DNA of 64,000 nucleotides from Deinandra increscens subsp. villosa. Its lineage: Eukaryota; Streptophyta; Magnoliopsida; Asterales; Asteraceae. The stretch is from assembly GCA_039602395.1 (NCBI GenBank), contig JBCNJP010000025.1:105259604-105323603 (forward strand), written 5' to 3'. The notes beneath the pieces were generated by a model that worked only from the letters and a program-made list of their open reading frames with translations, was not told the origin of the DNA and searched no databases. Below are positions 46,689 through 58,810 of this stretch, piece after piece (positions within the stretch are counted from its first letter, which is position 1; each line of letters begins with the position of its first letter). The position numbers were made by a program, and so were the translations under genes.

Positions 46689-47741
46689 GGCCATGGATCA
46701 AGAGAAAACCATGCTCAATATAGAAAACCAAGAAAACCATGACCAACCAATCATATAATTTCTTGCCTTTAATTTTATTTAAAAAATAGAAAAGGTTATT
46801 ATAGTAATTTTTGGTTAATATAATCAATTAAATAAAGATTTTAATTACAAAAATCCAGTTCCTAATTAATCTCCTTCCATAACTGATTTTCCATTATCCT
46901 CCATTATCTCTTTAAATTCCAAATATAATATGTACAATCAAAAACCATATTCTCCTTTCACGATTAGTTCCTTCAAGAATACTTTATTTGTTTGTTAGTC
47001 TTAATCTTTAACATGTAACCGACTTGGTATATATAAATAAACATATGATTACACATATGTAATCTTGATTATGGATTTCTAATGAATATGTGGTCACATG
47101 TGATTACACGCGTGTAACCTCAATTTATCATCGTTCGTGAACCTTTAATCAACTTATGATAACATATATGTAATCTCAATTATAAATTTATGAATAAACA
47201 TGTGATTACATATATTTAACCTTCATTATGAACTAGTAATATGAACATATGATTACATGTGATTACATCAACTTATGATAACATATATGTAATCTCAATT
47301 ATATATTTATGAATAAACATGTGATTACATATATGTAACCATAATTATGAACGAGTAATATGAACGTATGGTTACATGTGAGTACATGTGTATAATCTCA
47401 ATTAACAAAAATGATTACATAATTATGTATCTTTCGTTGTTAATTTTTAAGCGTACAATTAATTAGAAAATGTGGATTTCTATAATTAAAGAATTAATAT
47501 TGATTTGAGATTTAGGAAAGAGAGAGTGATTTTCTCTGAAATCTAGGATAGCAGTTAGAAATTAAAATATTTGAGATTACAGTATTACCGATTTGCCCCT
47601 AACTAATTAGAGAATTTTGAATTATTAATTTTTAAATTGAGTAAAATATTCAAACCAATCTTGACCCTACATTTTTTAATCAATGGTGTTTAAGTGGTTT
47701 CCTTGGTTTTCTAGATTGAATTGGTTTTCTCTAGAACCTTG

Positions 47742-47744
<3 letters not shown>
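46689..47744. mobile_element. Family E element, copy 2, 1,056 bp
   Basis: Starts GGCCATGGATCAAGAGAAAA; right end read inward GGGCAAGGTTCTAGAGAAAA. The interior (47030-47420) is an array of GATTACATATGTAATC-like palindromes in units of about 50-110 bp (for example AACATGTGATTACATATATG). Lies 20 bp of (TA)n away from copy 1. Confidence 0.78.

Positions 47745-47806
<62 letters not shown>
47745..47806. repeat. (TA)n microsatellite
   Basis: About 60 bp of TA between family E copy 2 and family A copy 7. Confidence 0.97.
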
Positions 47807-47809
<3 letters not shown>

Positions 47810-47984
47810 AGAGGATCATTTGAGAACAAATTTGATTTAAGAACTAAAAAGAACTAATTTGAGCCACAAGTTATTACATGTATCCCCCCTCCCATGAATT
47901 ATAGTGGTCCCCCCCCCCCCCCTGAAATTTGTGGTTGAGATTTAGTTCTCAAAAGTTCTCAAAACAAAAAGTTCTCATTTGAAC

Positions 47985-47989
<5 letters not shown>
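47807..47989 (+). mobile_element. Family A element, copy 7
   Basis: Complete, GGGAGAGGATCATTTGAG to GAACCTAAC, with (TA)n on both sides. A C run has expanded at about 47910. Confidence 0.87.

Positions 47990-48047
<58 letters not shown>
47990..48047. repeat. (TA)n microsatellite
   Basis: About 58 bp of TA between family A copy 7 and family F. Confidence 0.97.
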
Positions 48048-48051
<4 letters not shown>

Positions 48052-51000
48052 TGGGGTATATTGGAAACCTAATTGAGTTGAGGAAACTTTGGAAACCAAT
48101 TGAGTGGTTGAGATTTGTCCACATCTACATATCTGTGATAAGGTCCAAGGACACATTAGTAATCTTCTCCTCATTTACCTTTTCAACCTGCATAAAGTAA
48201 ATAAGGGAGTGGACCTGCTGATGTTGACATAAAGTAACAATCCTCTTCATTTCTCTCTCCTCTCTCCTCTCTCTTCTCTCTTCTCTCTTTCTTTCTCTCT
48301 CCTCTCTCTTTATTTTGCTCCTATCTCTTCTTTTCTCCTTCCTTTATCATTTTTGTCAGATTTTTTTCTTTTACCTTTTACGACGTTTTTAAAATCACGG
48401 GAACATAATACACGTATTTTCAGATACAAAATGTTACATACGTAACTTTTTGGAGTCTGATGTAAACAAGAATTTGATAAATATATTTCATTAATTTTTA
48501 ACAAAAACATTACAATCAACACCATATATCGATTTTTATCTATCCAGTGTGGGCGTGTAACTATTTTCTCAGATGTGAAAATTTTACATACGAAGCTTTT
48601 GTGTGTCTTCTGTAAACAAGAAATTGATAATTTTCAGAGTGCGAGTGTAACAATTTTCTTAGATGCGAAATGTTACATACGTAACTTTTCTGTGTCTGCT
48701 GTCAAATGAAACAAAATATAAAACACAATTAACAATATATATTTTGATAAAACAAAATATATCAAAAAAAAAACTGTCAAAAAATATAACAAGTTACAAA
48801 AACATGTAAAACTATTAATGCTTCACTTCTTGATAATCATCTTCATATTTGACACAAAAAGAATACATTCACCTACGAAGAAAAACAAAATTTATTAGTT
48901 TTATTTACATATGTCAGAAATATATGTTAAGCATTTAACAGATGGTATAGAGACAAAAATAAATTAAAAAAACATCAAACAAGTTACATATGTAGCATTA
49001 TCAAACAAGTTACATATGTAACTTGTATATGAACAATATTAAACATATCATCAAGACACTTTAGCATATTTTAGGATCTTTTATTAGTAAAAAAAATAAG
49101 AAACAAAGGTAATTGATATATGCATTTAAAAACATGGTATATAAACAAAAAAACTACAAAAAAGTTACATATACAACATTAACATTAAGGCAGTTACATA
49201 TGTAGCATTATCAAAAAAGTTACATATGTAACTTGTATATGAACAATATTAAACATATCATCAAGACATTTTAGCCTACATGTATGTACTTAACACAAGC
49301 ATGCAGGCAGGACATGATACAGTAGAGTGATACACCTAATGATAATTTAGCAATTCCAATTCTAAGAAGTTATGATCCAGGCTTCTACAAACTAAACCAC
49401 AGCCTACAGAAACCCAACCTATACATGCAAAAGTAAATACCAAAAAAAAGGTAATTTCATATATCCCTCTCTAAACTTGCAAAATATCATATTTACCCAA
49501 ATCATGCTTTAGAATCAATCAATATTTGTAGCAAAACATAAAATTTGTAAGTTGTATGAACAATATTAAAAATATCATTAAGACAGTTTAGCATTTTTTA
49601 AAGGATCTTTTATTAAAAAAATCAAGAAATAAGTTTAACTGATACATACATTTAACACATGGTATATAGACAAAAATAAAAAAAGAAAACATCAAACAAG
49701 TTACATATTCAACATAAAAAAAGTTACATATGTTGCATTATCAAACAAGTTACATATGTAGCATCATCAACATCAAAAAAGTTACATATGCACTTTATTT
49801 TATTTTCTTTTAATTTTTATTAATCAAATAAGTTTCATATGTAACGTTACATATAATATATAGACAACAAGTTTTTCAATCAAGTTTATATATTAAACAG
49901 TATATATATATACCATTTGTACCATTTATTCAACGAACCACACAATTTCGTCTTCTTTTCTTCCAACTAACCCCAATAATAGAAGTCAACAAAAATTCAA
50001 CCCGTAATCGAAAAAAATAAATTAAAGTTTTATATATAAAAAACATAAAAAAGTTACATATGTAACATTGAAAAAGTTACATATGTAATATCAAATGAGA
50101 ATCTTATTAAGAAAACGATCGAGGGTTGGGTCTTTTGGGTTGGGTCGTTCAGGTTGTGTTTTTTTCTAAATACTATAACTCCCCCCCCCCCCTTGAATTT
50201 TAAAGGGTCGTCGTCGCGACACGTCACGTTGTTTTCGTCCAAACGACCGTTTAGATCAAAACGATCGTTTTAAACTTTTTTTTATAACAAAAATGATTGT
50301 TTATATATAATCACCCTTCTTATCTATACATATTACAATTTTAGTATCCATATCTAAAATGTATTGACGTCATTTAACATTTTATAAAAACTTTACACTT
50401 TTAATCTTCATCTTCAAAAATTCAGGTTAGAAAAATAATTAAAATTAAAAAGGAAAAAAAGTAATACATAAAATTATATATGCTTCATTAATGGCATGTA
50501 TGTACAAGTATACAAAACAAACAAGCAAAGCAAAATTACAAAAGAAAAAAAACGAGGGACCACACAAACAAACATATAAAATAGAAACTGAGCAGACAAA
50601 TTGGTCAGTGTGTCAGTTTGGAAAAGAAATTTATTGAATAAATCTATGCAATTTCTTTTTTATTTTCTGTTTTGTCCTTCCTTCTTCTTCGTTTGCAACC
50701 ATAGTTGCAGGTTTTTTGTTTTGAACAGTTCACATTTTCTTAACAACGTAAAAGAAATCGAGTGTCGGGTTTTATAGCTAATGAACAAATAAGACATGCG
50801 GATAGGGATTGAGGAAAACCTGAACGGAATACTTGACGGCGAGACTAGCAACAGATCTATTCTCCGATGATTCATGGCTATTAATAAAAAAACCAATACA
50901 ATTTGAGCACTATCGCACCCATATATCAATTCGATTGCACGTCAAATGGGGATATGCCGTCTGTGACACTGACCTTTTTGGTCACGGTGGCTCCGACGAA

Positions 51001-51600
51001 CTCCACGGATACATAAGACATTGATAAAGCAAGAAAACATTGACTGGTGAAATTACAAGAAAACAACTAATTATCCCCAAATCTGGATATCTTTTTGGAG
51101 ATCCATTTAAGAACCCTAGTTATCCCCAAATCTCAACTTGAATTGGTAAGATTGAAGATTTTAGGTGTTCTTTAATGGCGTTGTTCACTGGTTTGTTGGG
51201 TATGAAGACAGTTGCGACGGTGGTGGTTGTGGGGCGAAGGAAATGATTCGACCCAAATTTTTTATGGTGACAGTGGTGGTGGAGCTGGTGGTGGATATGG
51301 TAGGTGGGTGTGGAGAAGGGTTTCAAATTTTTTGAAAATGAGATCTGATCTTTGGGGTTATTGAAAGAGATAGATGATGAGTCAGTAAAAGTACATGTGG
51401 GTTGGGAGAAACAAAAATAATAGGGACTAAAATACCTTTCCAGCATATATATTGTTACTTTTGTAGGTTAAATTTAGGATCCTTAAATTTAAATAAAAAT
51501 CATATAATTAATATGAACCCTTGGATGAAGTAGATCAAGGGTAGAGAAGTGGGTTCCAAAGTTTCCTTAACTCATGAAGGGTTCCAATTTACTCTTTCCC
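48048..51600. mobile_element. (TA)n-embedded element, family F, 3,553 bp
   Basis: Left end GGGTTGGGGTATATTGGAAA; right end read inward GGGAAAGAGTAAATTGGAA. Both ends share GAGTTGAGGAAACTTTGG-type sequence over about 55 bp. (TA)n lies on each side. The interior (48430-50090) has more than fifteen GTTACATATGTAAC-like words. A segment at 50660-51446 has a different texture and may be captured DNA. No convincing protein frame was found. This is the longest member of the group seen here. Confidence 0.75.
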
Positions 51601-52291
51601 TATATATATATATATATATATATTGCGAAAACGTGAAAACACATATTAAAACCTCTAAGAACTTCTTCATACGTTAATATTTTTTTTTTAAATTTGCACC
51701 AAAAGTCTGAAAATTATGTTATCTTCATTACTAGAAAAAAAAATTAAAAATTAACGTTTCATTTTTTTTTGTGTGTGATGCACATGTGTATCACACAAAA
51801 GAAAACTCATACTTTTAGCATACGTTAATATATATTTTATCTAATTCGCATCATATATTTTATGTTTCTGTTATTTTTTCGTATTTTTCGTACTTTTTTG
51901 AATGATGCACATATGCATTACACAAAAAAAAAATAAAAAAAATCATACATGTGGTATACATTAATATTTTTTAAAAGAAATTGCACCCTAAATCTTATAA
52001 TTGTATTATCTTTAGATCTAAAGAATAAATAATATTTTATAATTTTTTTTAATTCTATGTTGCACATGTACACTATCCGTCTTTTTTATGGCATGGTTCT
52101 CGAAAGTTCTTAAAACCAATTGGTTATCAAATAAACCTAACCACTATGTAGCATTATCACTAGTACCATAAATGTTCTAGTGTTTTTTATAATTTTTTTG
52201 ACATAAGGAGTGTTTTTTCGCATGATAATTCGTATTTGTGCAGTACTAATGATAATGATTCACATGTGCATCACACGAAAAAATACGTAAC

Positions 52292-52831
52292 TGTAAGGGA
52301 ATAATTTGTGGCTTATGTATTAAATCACTTATTGGCGGATTATTTTGAAGGCCTATGTGATATAATAGGTGAAAATTTGTTGGGTTATGGGTATATTGGG
52401 TCATTGGCTCTTTTTAGACATGTTTGGGCTCAATTAGACAGAGTTTAGAGGGAGTTTAGTGGGCCTGAAATGTCAAATACGGAAATTTGAGTTAATTAGG
52501 GTTTAGGAGATTCGCTGTTTCCAAGCTAATCCTCTCCTATAAATAGAACCTATTATTGTCTAGAATAGGTTGCTGGTTTTTGTTAGTGGTTGATTTTGGG
52601 TGCTCTATTCAAGGTGTAATCGAAATTCTCTCTAAAGAGAATTTCAAATTGTTCAAGGTGTGTGCTAATCGATCATATTCAAGCTTTCTACAAACGGGGT
52701 TGTGTTTTCTTCTTGTTTTAATTGTTTCTTTATTATTTTACTCGATCATACTTGAATCATCTATAATCACCGGATTCCGCACGGTGATTTATAGACTTGA
52801 TATCGCGCGAGGAGAGATTTCGATCCTTACA
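52292..52831 (+). repeat. 5' LTR of the gag-only retrotransposon
   Basis: Starts TGTAAGGGAATAATTTG and ends CGATCCTTACA. Contains the TATA-like CTATAAATAG at about 52537. Confidence 0.92.
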
Positions 52832-52847
52832 ATTGGTATCAGAGCCA
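52832..52847 (+). other. Primer-binding site
   Basis: TTGGTATCAGAGCC directly follows the 5' LTR and matches the initiator Met tRNA complement used by most plant copia elements. Confidence 0.9.
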
Positions 52848-53049
52848 AGAAGTGCAAGTTTCAAGGCTCCCGCGATATCCGATTCAAGTCTTTGGTAACT
52901 AATATTTGAGTGTTTGTGGTGTTTTTCAGCGTTAGCACTGTTCAGAAGTCTTTTTGCAGGTTTCAAGTCAAGACAGAAGCTTTCGTGGCACTTTGTTCGA
53001 GATTCCGTGACTTTTCGACCCTGATTCAAGGCTTTTCAACCGCCCTTTC

Positions 53050-53420
53050 TGATCGAAAAGATCATACCGTCGCGCTGCCTCGATCGAGAAGTCCCTTTGA
53101 GACTTTTCGATCTGTCCTTACTCAATCGAAAGTCCCTTTTGTGACTTCTCGATCAGCCCATTTCGATCGGAAAGTCCCCCTGTGACTTTTCGATCAGCCC
53201 ATTTCGATCGGAAAGTCCCCCAGTGACTTTTTCGATCATCTCATTTCGATGGGAAAGCCCCCCTGTGACTTTTCGATCAACCTATCTTTTTGATCGGAAA
53301 GTTCCGTCTGAGACTTTTCGATCCGCTCACACCTTTTTGATCGAGAAGTGTGCTTTTCAACTGACCCTTGTTTGATCGAAAAGTACTTTTCGATCCAACC
53401 CTTGTCCGACCGAAAACCCA
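53050..53420. repeat. Tandem array of about 47 bp in the retrotransposon leader
   Basis: About seven diverged units, each with GATCGGAAAGTCCC and GTGACTTTTCGATC, which are inverted versions of one another, so each unit can fold into a hairpin. Lies between primer site and gag. Confidence 0.85.
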
Positions 53421-53675
53421 CTTTCCGATAAAAAACACACTTTTCGGTCCAAATCTCGTTTGCGACAAAAACACTATTCGCACTGCTTCAGTAAAACGGA
53501 CGTAACTTGGGCCTCGTTTGGAGTTAGAAGCTCTAATACCAGCCCAAACGACCGTCTCGACGAGCCCCAAAATAACCCTGGCCTAATGGCCAGGGGAGCT
53601 CGTTTGGACCTTAAAATTCCACTCCGAAGGCCTCCATTTTTTCAGTTTTAAGTTTTTGACACTATTCTTTGAATA

Positions 53676-55730
53676 ATGATTTTGCCGGTTTTTACCAGAT
53701 TTGTTCTAGAAGTTCATCCAAAGAAATCCATGGCACACATTCTACCAGGTAATATTGTATCTACAAGTAGTAATGAGGTATACTCACATTCTAAATATCA
53801 ATCTGTGTTTAATGAATGTAAAGATTGGGAACGTAAGTTCATCAATGAAACCCTAAATCATAAGTCAACTGCTAGAGATCTTAGCGAATATAAAGATAAG
53901 AGTAGGACATTCAGAGAAAAACTGGAAGCGGCTATACTAAAAGTCTTCAAAATCAAATTTGTGATAAAACTGCATGTCTTAGAATTGCTAACTCTAAAGT
54001 TGAAGAGTTAACCAAAGAGGTAGATGAACTTAAAGCAAAATTAGGAACCTCTCAAAACAAAATTGAATGTAATGACAAGATTGTGTCTGAAATGCTGAAG
54101 GCGAGTTCTCTTTTTTACAATACTGATACTAGAATGAGGCATGTTAAAGGGAACACGTGATTAGGGTTTGGTGTTGATGATAACAATGAAAAATCCATGC
54201 ACTCTGTCCCAATGCCTTTAATGCATGAAATGATTCCTGATCATGAAATTTCTAAGACCACTTTAGAAGTTAAGGCTGAAATTGATAACAAACTTGTTGC
54301 TTACCCTATTAAGATTTATGCTTCTGTTTCTAACGCTACTAACAATTCTACTTGTTGTGCAGATAAAGAGAATAAAGAAGCAGGGGTAGTGAATAGCAAG
54401 GAGGTTTCAAAGAGTCCAAAAAAGTCTAATTATGATGATTTTTATAAAAAAATTGATTTTGAGAAACTTGAATCTTCTGTTAAGTTTGAGTCAAAAACGT
54501 CCGAGTCGGTTTTGTGTGATAAAACTTCGATTGTGGTGTGTTTACTTTTGGTACATGTGATGCTAAAACAGTGAAACCCTTAAGAATTGTTAAGATTTTA
54601 AAAAGGGGTAAGGGACCACAGGTTGCTGGTCCCAACCCCAAAAATGATGTTTTGTCTGGTGTGAAACTTTCTGAAAATAAGAATGACAGTCGTGACAAAA
54701 TGTGCAGAAAGTGCGGGACATTAGACCTCATGATTTTGTCCCGTACCCAGAAATCAATTCTGCATATGACCAGTTTAAGCTGGTTCAGCGGGAGTACATT
54801 TTGACCACTAAGCCAAACGGTAAAACCCATTGGATTCATAAGAACTGTTCAAAACCGTCTTGGATATCCACTGGGTGAAACTACTCACAAACTCCCGCGT
54901 ATCCAAAGAAACAGTCTTGCCATGTGTGTGGAAACCCTGGACATTTGGCAAGAAATTGCCTTCACAGACCTTATGAGCCCTATTACCCTAGGAATTTTTT
55001 GCAGAATCCTGTCCCACAGGGCCGAACCCATGGCGGTTCAAAACAAAAGCCCGCACCTTCAAACCCTAAGGTGCAGAAGTCTGTACCTCAACAACTAAAG
55101 GTACAAAAGGTGAATCAAAAGCCCAAGTCACCTCCAAAACCAACAAAAACTGATTTTAAAGCTGCTAAAGTGTGTCACTCTTTCCAAAAATCAGTAAGTT
55201 TTCCAAAATCTGCCAGGTTTACAAAATCAGCTGGTTTTTTAAAATCAAATGCAAGGTGAGGAAGAAAGGTGGAATGTGCCAAAGGTGGTAAACCAGTTTT
55301 ATCAGCCTAAATGGGTGTATAAAAAACACTCTAACCAATTTCAAGATGTCAAAATTAAAAATGAGAGTGTTAAGAAAAGTCCATCCAAAGGTTCCCAAGT
55401 AAAGGGGAAAGCGAACCACTATGTCTGGAAAGTTAAGACCAAAGACGTTCTTGAGAAATCCCAAGAATCCCCAAAACCAGAAACACCTAAACCTGGTCCG
55501 ACCAAAAACAACTAGAAAAAGCCCAAAACCAAGGAAGCCACAACTCCAATCCCTTATTTACAAATGGGCATGTGCTTAAAAGAGATAACTTTCACTGACT
55601 CTTCAGGTATACCCAGAACAACAATGGCCTGGGTACTAATGGCTAACTAATCTCTCGCTGTGTGCAGGAACAGTCAAGGAGGACTTTCATTAACCTTGGT
55701 TGTTTGTGATAGTGATTGTTCCAGACACAT
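53676..55730 (+). pseudogene. Gag-like region and protease trace of the gag-only element
   Basis: 53676-54011 and 54197-54574 encode charged, coil-like segments in different frames (SKYQSVFNECKDWERKF, VEELTKEVDELKAKLG). At about 54916 a CCHC knuckle reads CHVCGNPGHLARNC, followed by a Lys/Pro/Gln-rich tail to 55515. At about 55700 the frame reads VCDSDCSRHMIGG, the copia protease motif with the Gly of the D-S/T-G triad replaced by Asp. Nothing of integrase or reverse transcriptase follows. Several stops and frame changes make the product non-functional as it stands. Confidence 0.75.
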
Positions 55731-57841
55731 GATAGGAGGCATCTCTTCACGTCATGACATGCAGATTTTATGGGGAGTATGTTCTTCTTGTGAGAGGTAA
55801 AAGGTAAAACAGAATCAACATAGAGAGGTAACTTTGTCTGACTTGGATATTTCTTGATCAAATTTCCTGTGATATATCATTGCTTGCAACAAAAAACCCG
55901 GTTCTGGAAAATTTTCAAATGATAATCTTTGAAGGTTAGCTTGACCAGTTTTAGTAGATATTTATTGATGTGTCAGTGTGCTCATTGTAAAAAATAAATA
56001 ATAAAAAAACTACAAAAAATAGTGTTTATAATTTTCAGTCTTAAAAAAAAAGGGAGGGATGTGGTGTTCTTAAAAATCAAAAAACAAGGGGAATAATAGA
56101 AAAGATGAAATAGTTGACCCCTCTCAAAAAGTTGTGCTTTTTAATTTTTTATTCTTTGTTTGAGAAGGTAGGAAATGAAATAAACTTCCGTTTTGGAGAT
56201 GGCTGACACACGTAAGGCATATGTGAAAGACATGATGCATGGTGATATGTTGGTAGGCTCAGCTCTTTAATCTAAAAAGGTATGCGTTACACACTTAAAG
56301 ATAACGTATGGCGGTTTGTTGGGTAACAACACTTATGTTAATTGCATTTCTATTTGATTGCATGTTCAAGTTCCCGATACACACACTTGTCTTCAAGAGT
56401 GTGAAATTGAGCTCAAAAAGTCGGTGCCCCCTTTGTTTTGCTAAGAAAAGACCTAGGGATGTTTCACATGTATGTAAGACTCTCCTCTGCTTTACGTGAG
56501 CAATGACCTGGAGTTGTCCATACATACGTGATTACAGATCACCTTAAATAATATATACAATTAAAAAAATAAAATTTTTTTTGTATGTATACACCCAAAA
56601 GATGCCAAATAGCATAAGAAAAGAGACACTCAAGTGTCCAAAACACTCAGCCTTTGTCACTTATGAGAGCATTATTAAAAAATGTTTCAAAAATTTAGTT
56701 GACTTTGTATATTATACCCAAAACATCTATGTGATCTATTCTTTCTTTTCTCTACCAAGTCTCGAGCTCAGTTTCAAACTTCTGGTTCAGGCTGTGAAAA
56801 TATGTGATAGGGAATTTATATACCTAGGATTTTTTGAAACCCACTTGTTGTTCATAATTTAATGCACCTAAAAGATAATAAAGTGACAAACAACCTGATT
56901 AAGAAAAGGGGTTGAGTTTAAAGTGGATCAATATATTGGCAATCACCTGGACATGTTCGAGTAACAGAAGCTAAAAAGGGTTCCTCAGTCAGATTCATAC
57001 GGTTTGATCCCATAGAAACCTTCTCGTTTAGTAATTTGGTATGTGTGTTTTTATTTTTATTTTTCTTTTGTGTTATCTTAATTTTTTTATTGTTTAATTT
57101 TCAACCATGGCCAGGTTAATTTAAAGGTTTTAATAAGTTTTTATGGGTTTTATGCAAGAAAGTATGACCCCCCCCCCCCCCACTCATAATCTCAGGGGAA
57201 GATAATGTGAAGAGTCCTCGGGTTCAATGTTAGGGTTTTTGGTTAAATAATGCTAACCCGATAACCACTCATCATTGTCTGGTTAGTGTATGTTCCATGT
57301 TGTGTTTTACAAGTTAAGTCAGAAAAAAGACAACTCATGGACAAGAAAGTCAAGGACCCCGTTGATCAAAGCACTGATGCTGCTACTGTTCGTGTTGAAA
57401 AACCAGCCGGAAAAGGACTTACCCAATGTGATGCTTAGGGGAAGTTTGTTGGTTGGTCAAGTAAAGCTTCTAAAGACTCAAAAGACACTGTTCACATGTT
57501 AAGGGAAAGCTAAATGCTGACAGTTCAAGATCTACAATCATGGATGTCAAGATAGAGGTTTTCAAAATCCTCTAAAGTTAATGGCAAGTCAAGACAGTTA
57601 CTGATGATTCAGCAAGGACTCAACAGTTTTCAAGAAGGAGCAAGTATTTGAGAATCCTCCTCTCATTACTTGATCATCATGTGATGTTCAAGCTGATGCT
57701 GATTGACATAACATTCCCAAAAGTTGTTCGCTGTTGCCCAATGAAGATTGTCTAATATAAAGAATCTTCATCAACTCATGCTCAAGGCAAGGGGAAGATC
57801 GCAAGTGTGAAGATTGAAAGTAGAAAAAATTAATCTCACAG
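55731..57841. other. Non-coding 3' interior of the gag-only element
   Basis: About 2.1 kb with no pol motifs, including a C14 homopolymer at about 57168. Ends in the polypurine tract GGCCAAGGGGAAGA before the 3' LTR. Confidence 0.6.
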
Positions 57842-57855
57842 GCCAAGGGGAAGAT

Positions 57856-58376
57856 TGTAAGGGAATAATTTGTGGCTTGTGTATTAAATCACCTATTGGC
57901 GGGTTATTTTGAAGGCCTATGTGATAGAATAGGTGAAAATTAGTTTGATTATGTGTATATTGGGTCATTGGCCCTTTTTAGACATGTTTGGGCTCAATTA
58001 GACAGAGTTTAGAGGGAGTTTAGTGGGCCTGAAATGTCAAATACGGGAATTTGAGTTAATTAGGGTTTAGGAGACTCTCTTTAATAAATAGAACCTATTA
58101 TTGTCTAGAATAGGTTGGTGGTTTTGTTAGTGGTTGATTTTGGGTGTGCTTTATTCAAGGTGTAATCGAAATTCTCTTTAAAGAGAATTTCGAATTCTTC
58201 AAGGTGTGTGGTAATCGATTATATTCAAGCTTTCTACAAATGGTTTGTGTTTTCATCTTGTTTTAATCGTTTCTTTATTATTTTACTCGATCATATTTGA
58301 ATCATCTATAATCACCGGATTCCGCACGGTGATTTATAGACCTGATATCGCGTGAGGAGAGATTTCGATCCTTACA
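57856..58376 (+). repeat. 3' LTR of the gag-only retrotransposon
   Basis: Starts TGTAAGGGAATAATTTG and ends CGATCCTTACA, matching the 5' LTR with scattered changes and a short deletion near 58080. Confidence 0.92.
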
Positions 58377-58558
58377 GTAACGTTAATTATTTTCTAATAT
58401 ATTTTCCAGAATTAAATATAACATAATTCTAAGACTTTTGGTGTGAATTTTATGAAAAACATTATCGTATGAAAAAGTTATGTAGGTTTTAATATTGGTT
58501 TTCACATTTTCGCAATAAACTGTGTTTTTGCAGGACCCTTACCCTATATATATATATT

Positions 58559-58753
58559 GAAAATTTTATTGTAGACACCCCATACGTATAGTAATGTTAA
58601 CATCTTTTTTCACCATTAGATCTCTTGATCTAATGGTTGTGATTAATTTATTTTTTTCTTTTTTTTCTTCTTTCATATTATTCAGAAAATTTCACATGTG
58701 AACACATGTGAATAAGATCTATTTCACATGTGAAAATGTCTACAATGAACCTC

Positions 58754-58757
<4 letters not shown>
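58559..58757 (+). mobile_element. Family D element, copy 2
   Basis: Shares GATCTCTTGATCTAATGGTT and TTCACATGTGAA words with copy 1 and ends CCTCACCC against (TA)n. Confidence 0.68.

Positions 58758-58806
<49 letters not shown>
58758..58806. repeat. (TA)n microsatellite
   Basis: About 48 bp of TA between family D and family G elements. Confidence 0.97.

Positions 58807-58810
<4 letters not shown>

Larger units (their letters stand above)
52292..58376 (+). mobile_element. LTR retrotransposon with gag but no pol, 6,085 bp
   Basis: Two similar LTRs (540 and 521 bp), an exact 5-bp target duplication GTAAC (52287-52291 and 58377-58381), a primer site and a polypurine tract make this a structurally complete element. 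It encodes a degraded gag-like region, a zinc knuckle and a trace of protease. It has no integrase, reverse transcriptase or RNase H. It would depend on a copia partner, as described for TR-GAG type elements. Confidence 0.92.
51623..58544. mobile_element. (TA)n-embedded fold-back element, family G, copy 1, split
   Basis: Left arm 51623-52291 starts TTGCGAAAACGTGAAAAC. The right arm 58382-58544 carries the complement (GTTTTCACATTTTCGCAA) and ends ACCC against (TA)n. The arms contain GATGCACATGTGCATCAC palindromes. The LTR retrotransposon at 52292-58376 separates them. A fragment of about 60 bp of a family A end lies at 52077-52135. Confidence 0.75.

Noticed and set aside
52556..52909. 117-codon frame at the start of the gag-only retrotransposon
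   Set aside because: It spans the 5' LTR, primer site and leader; not a protein region of any retrotransposon.
53050..53420. CRISPR-like regular repeat array
   Set aside because: Units are diverged tandem repeats without unique spacers, inside a plant retrotransposon.
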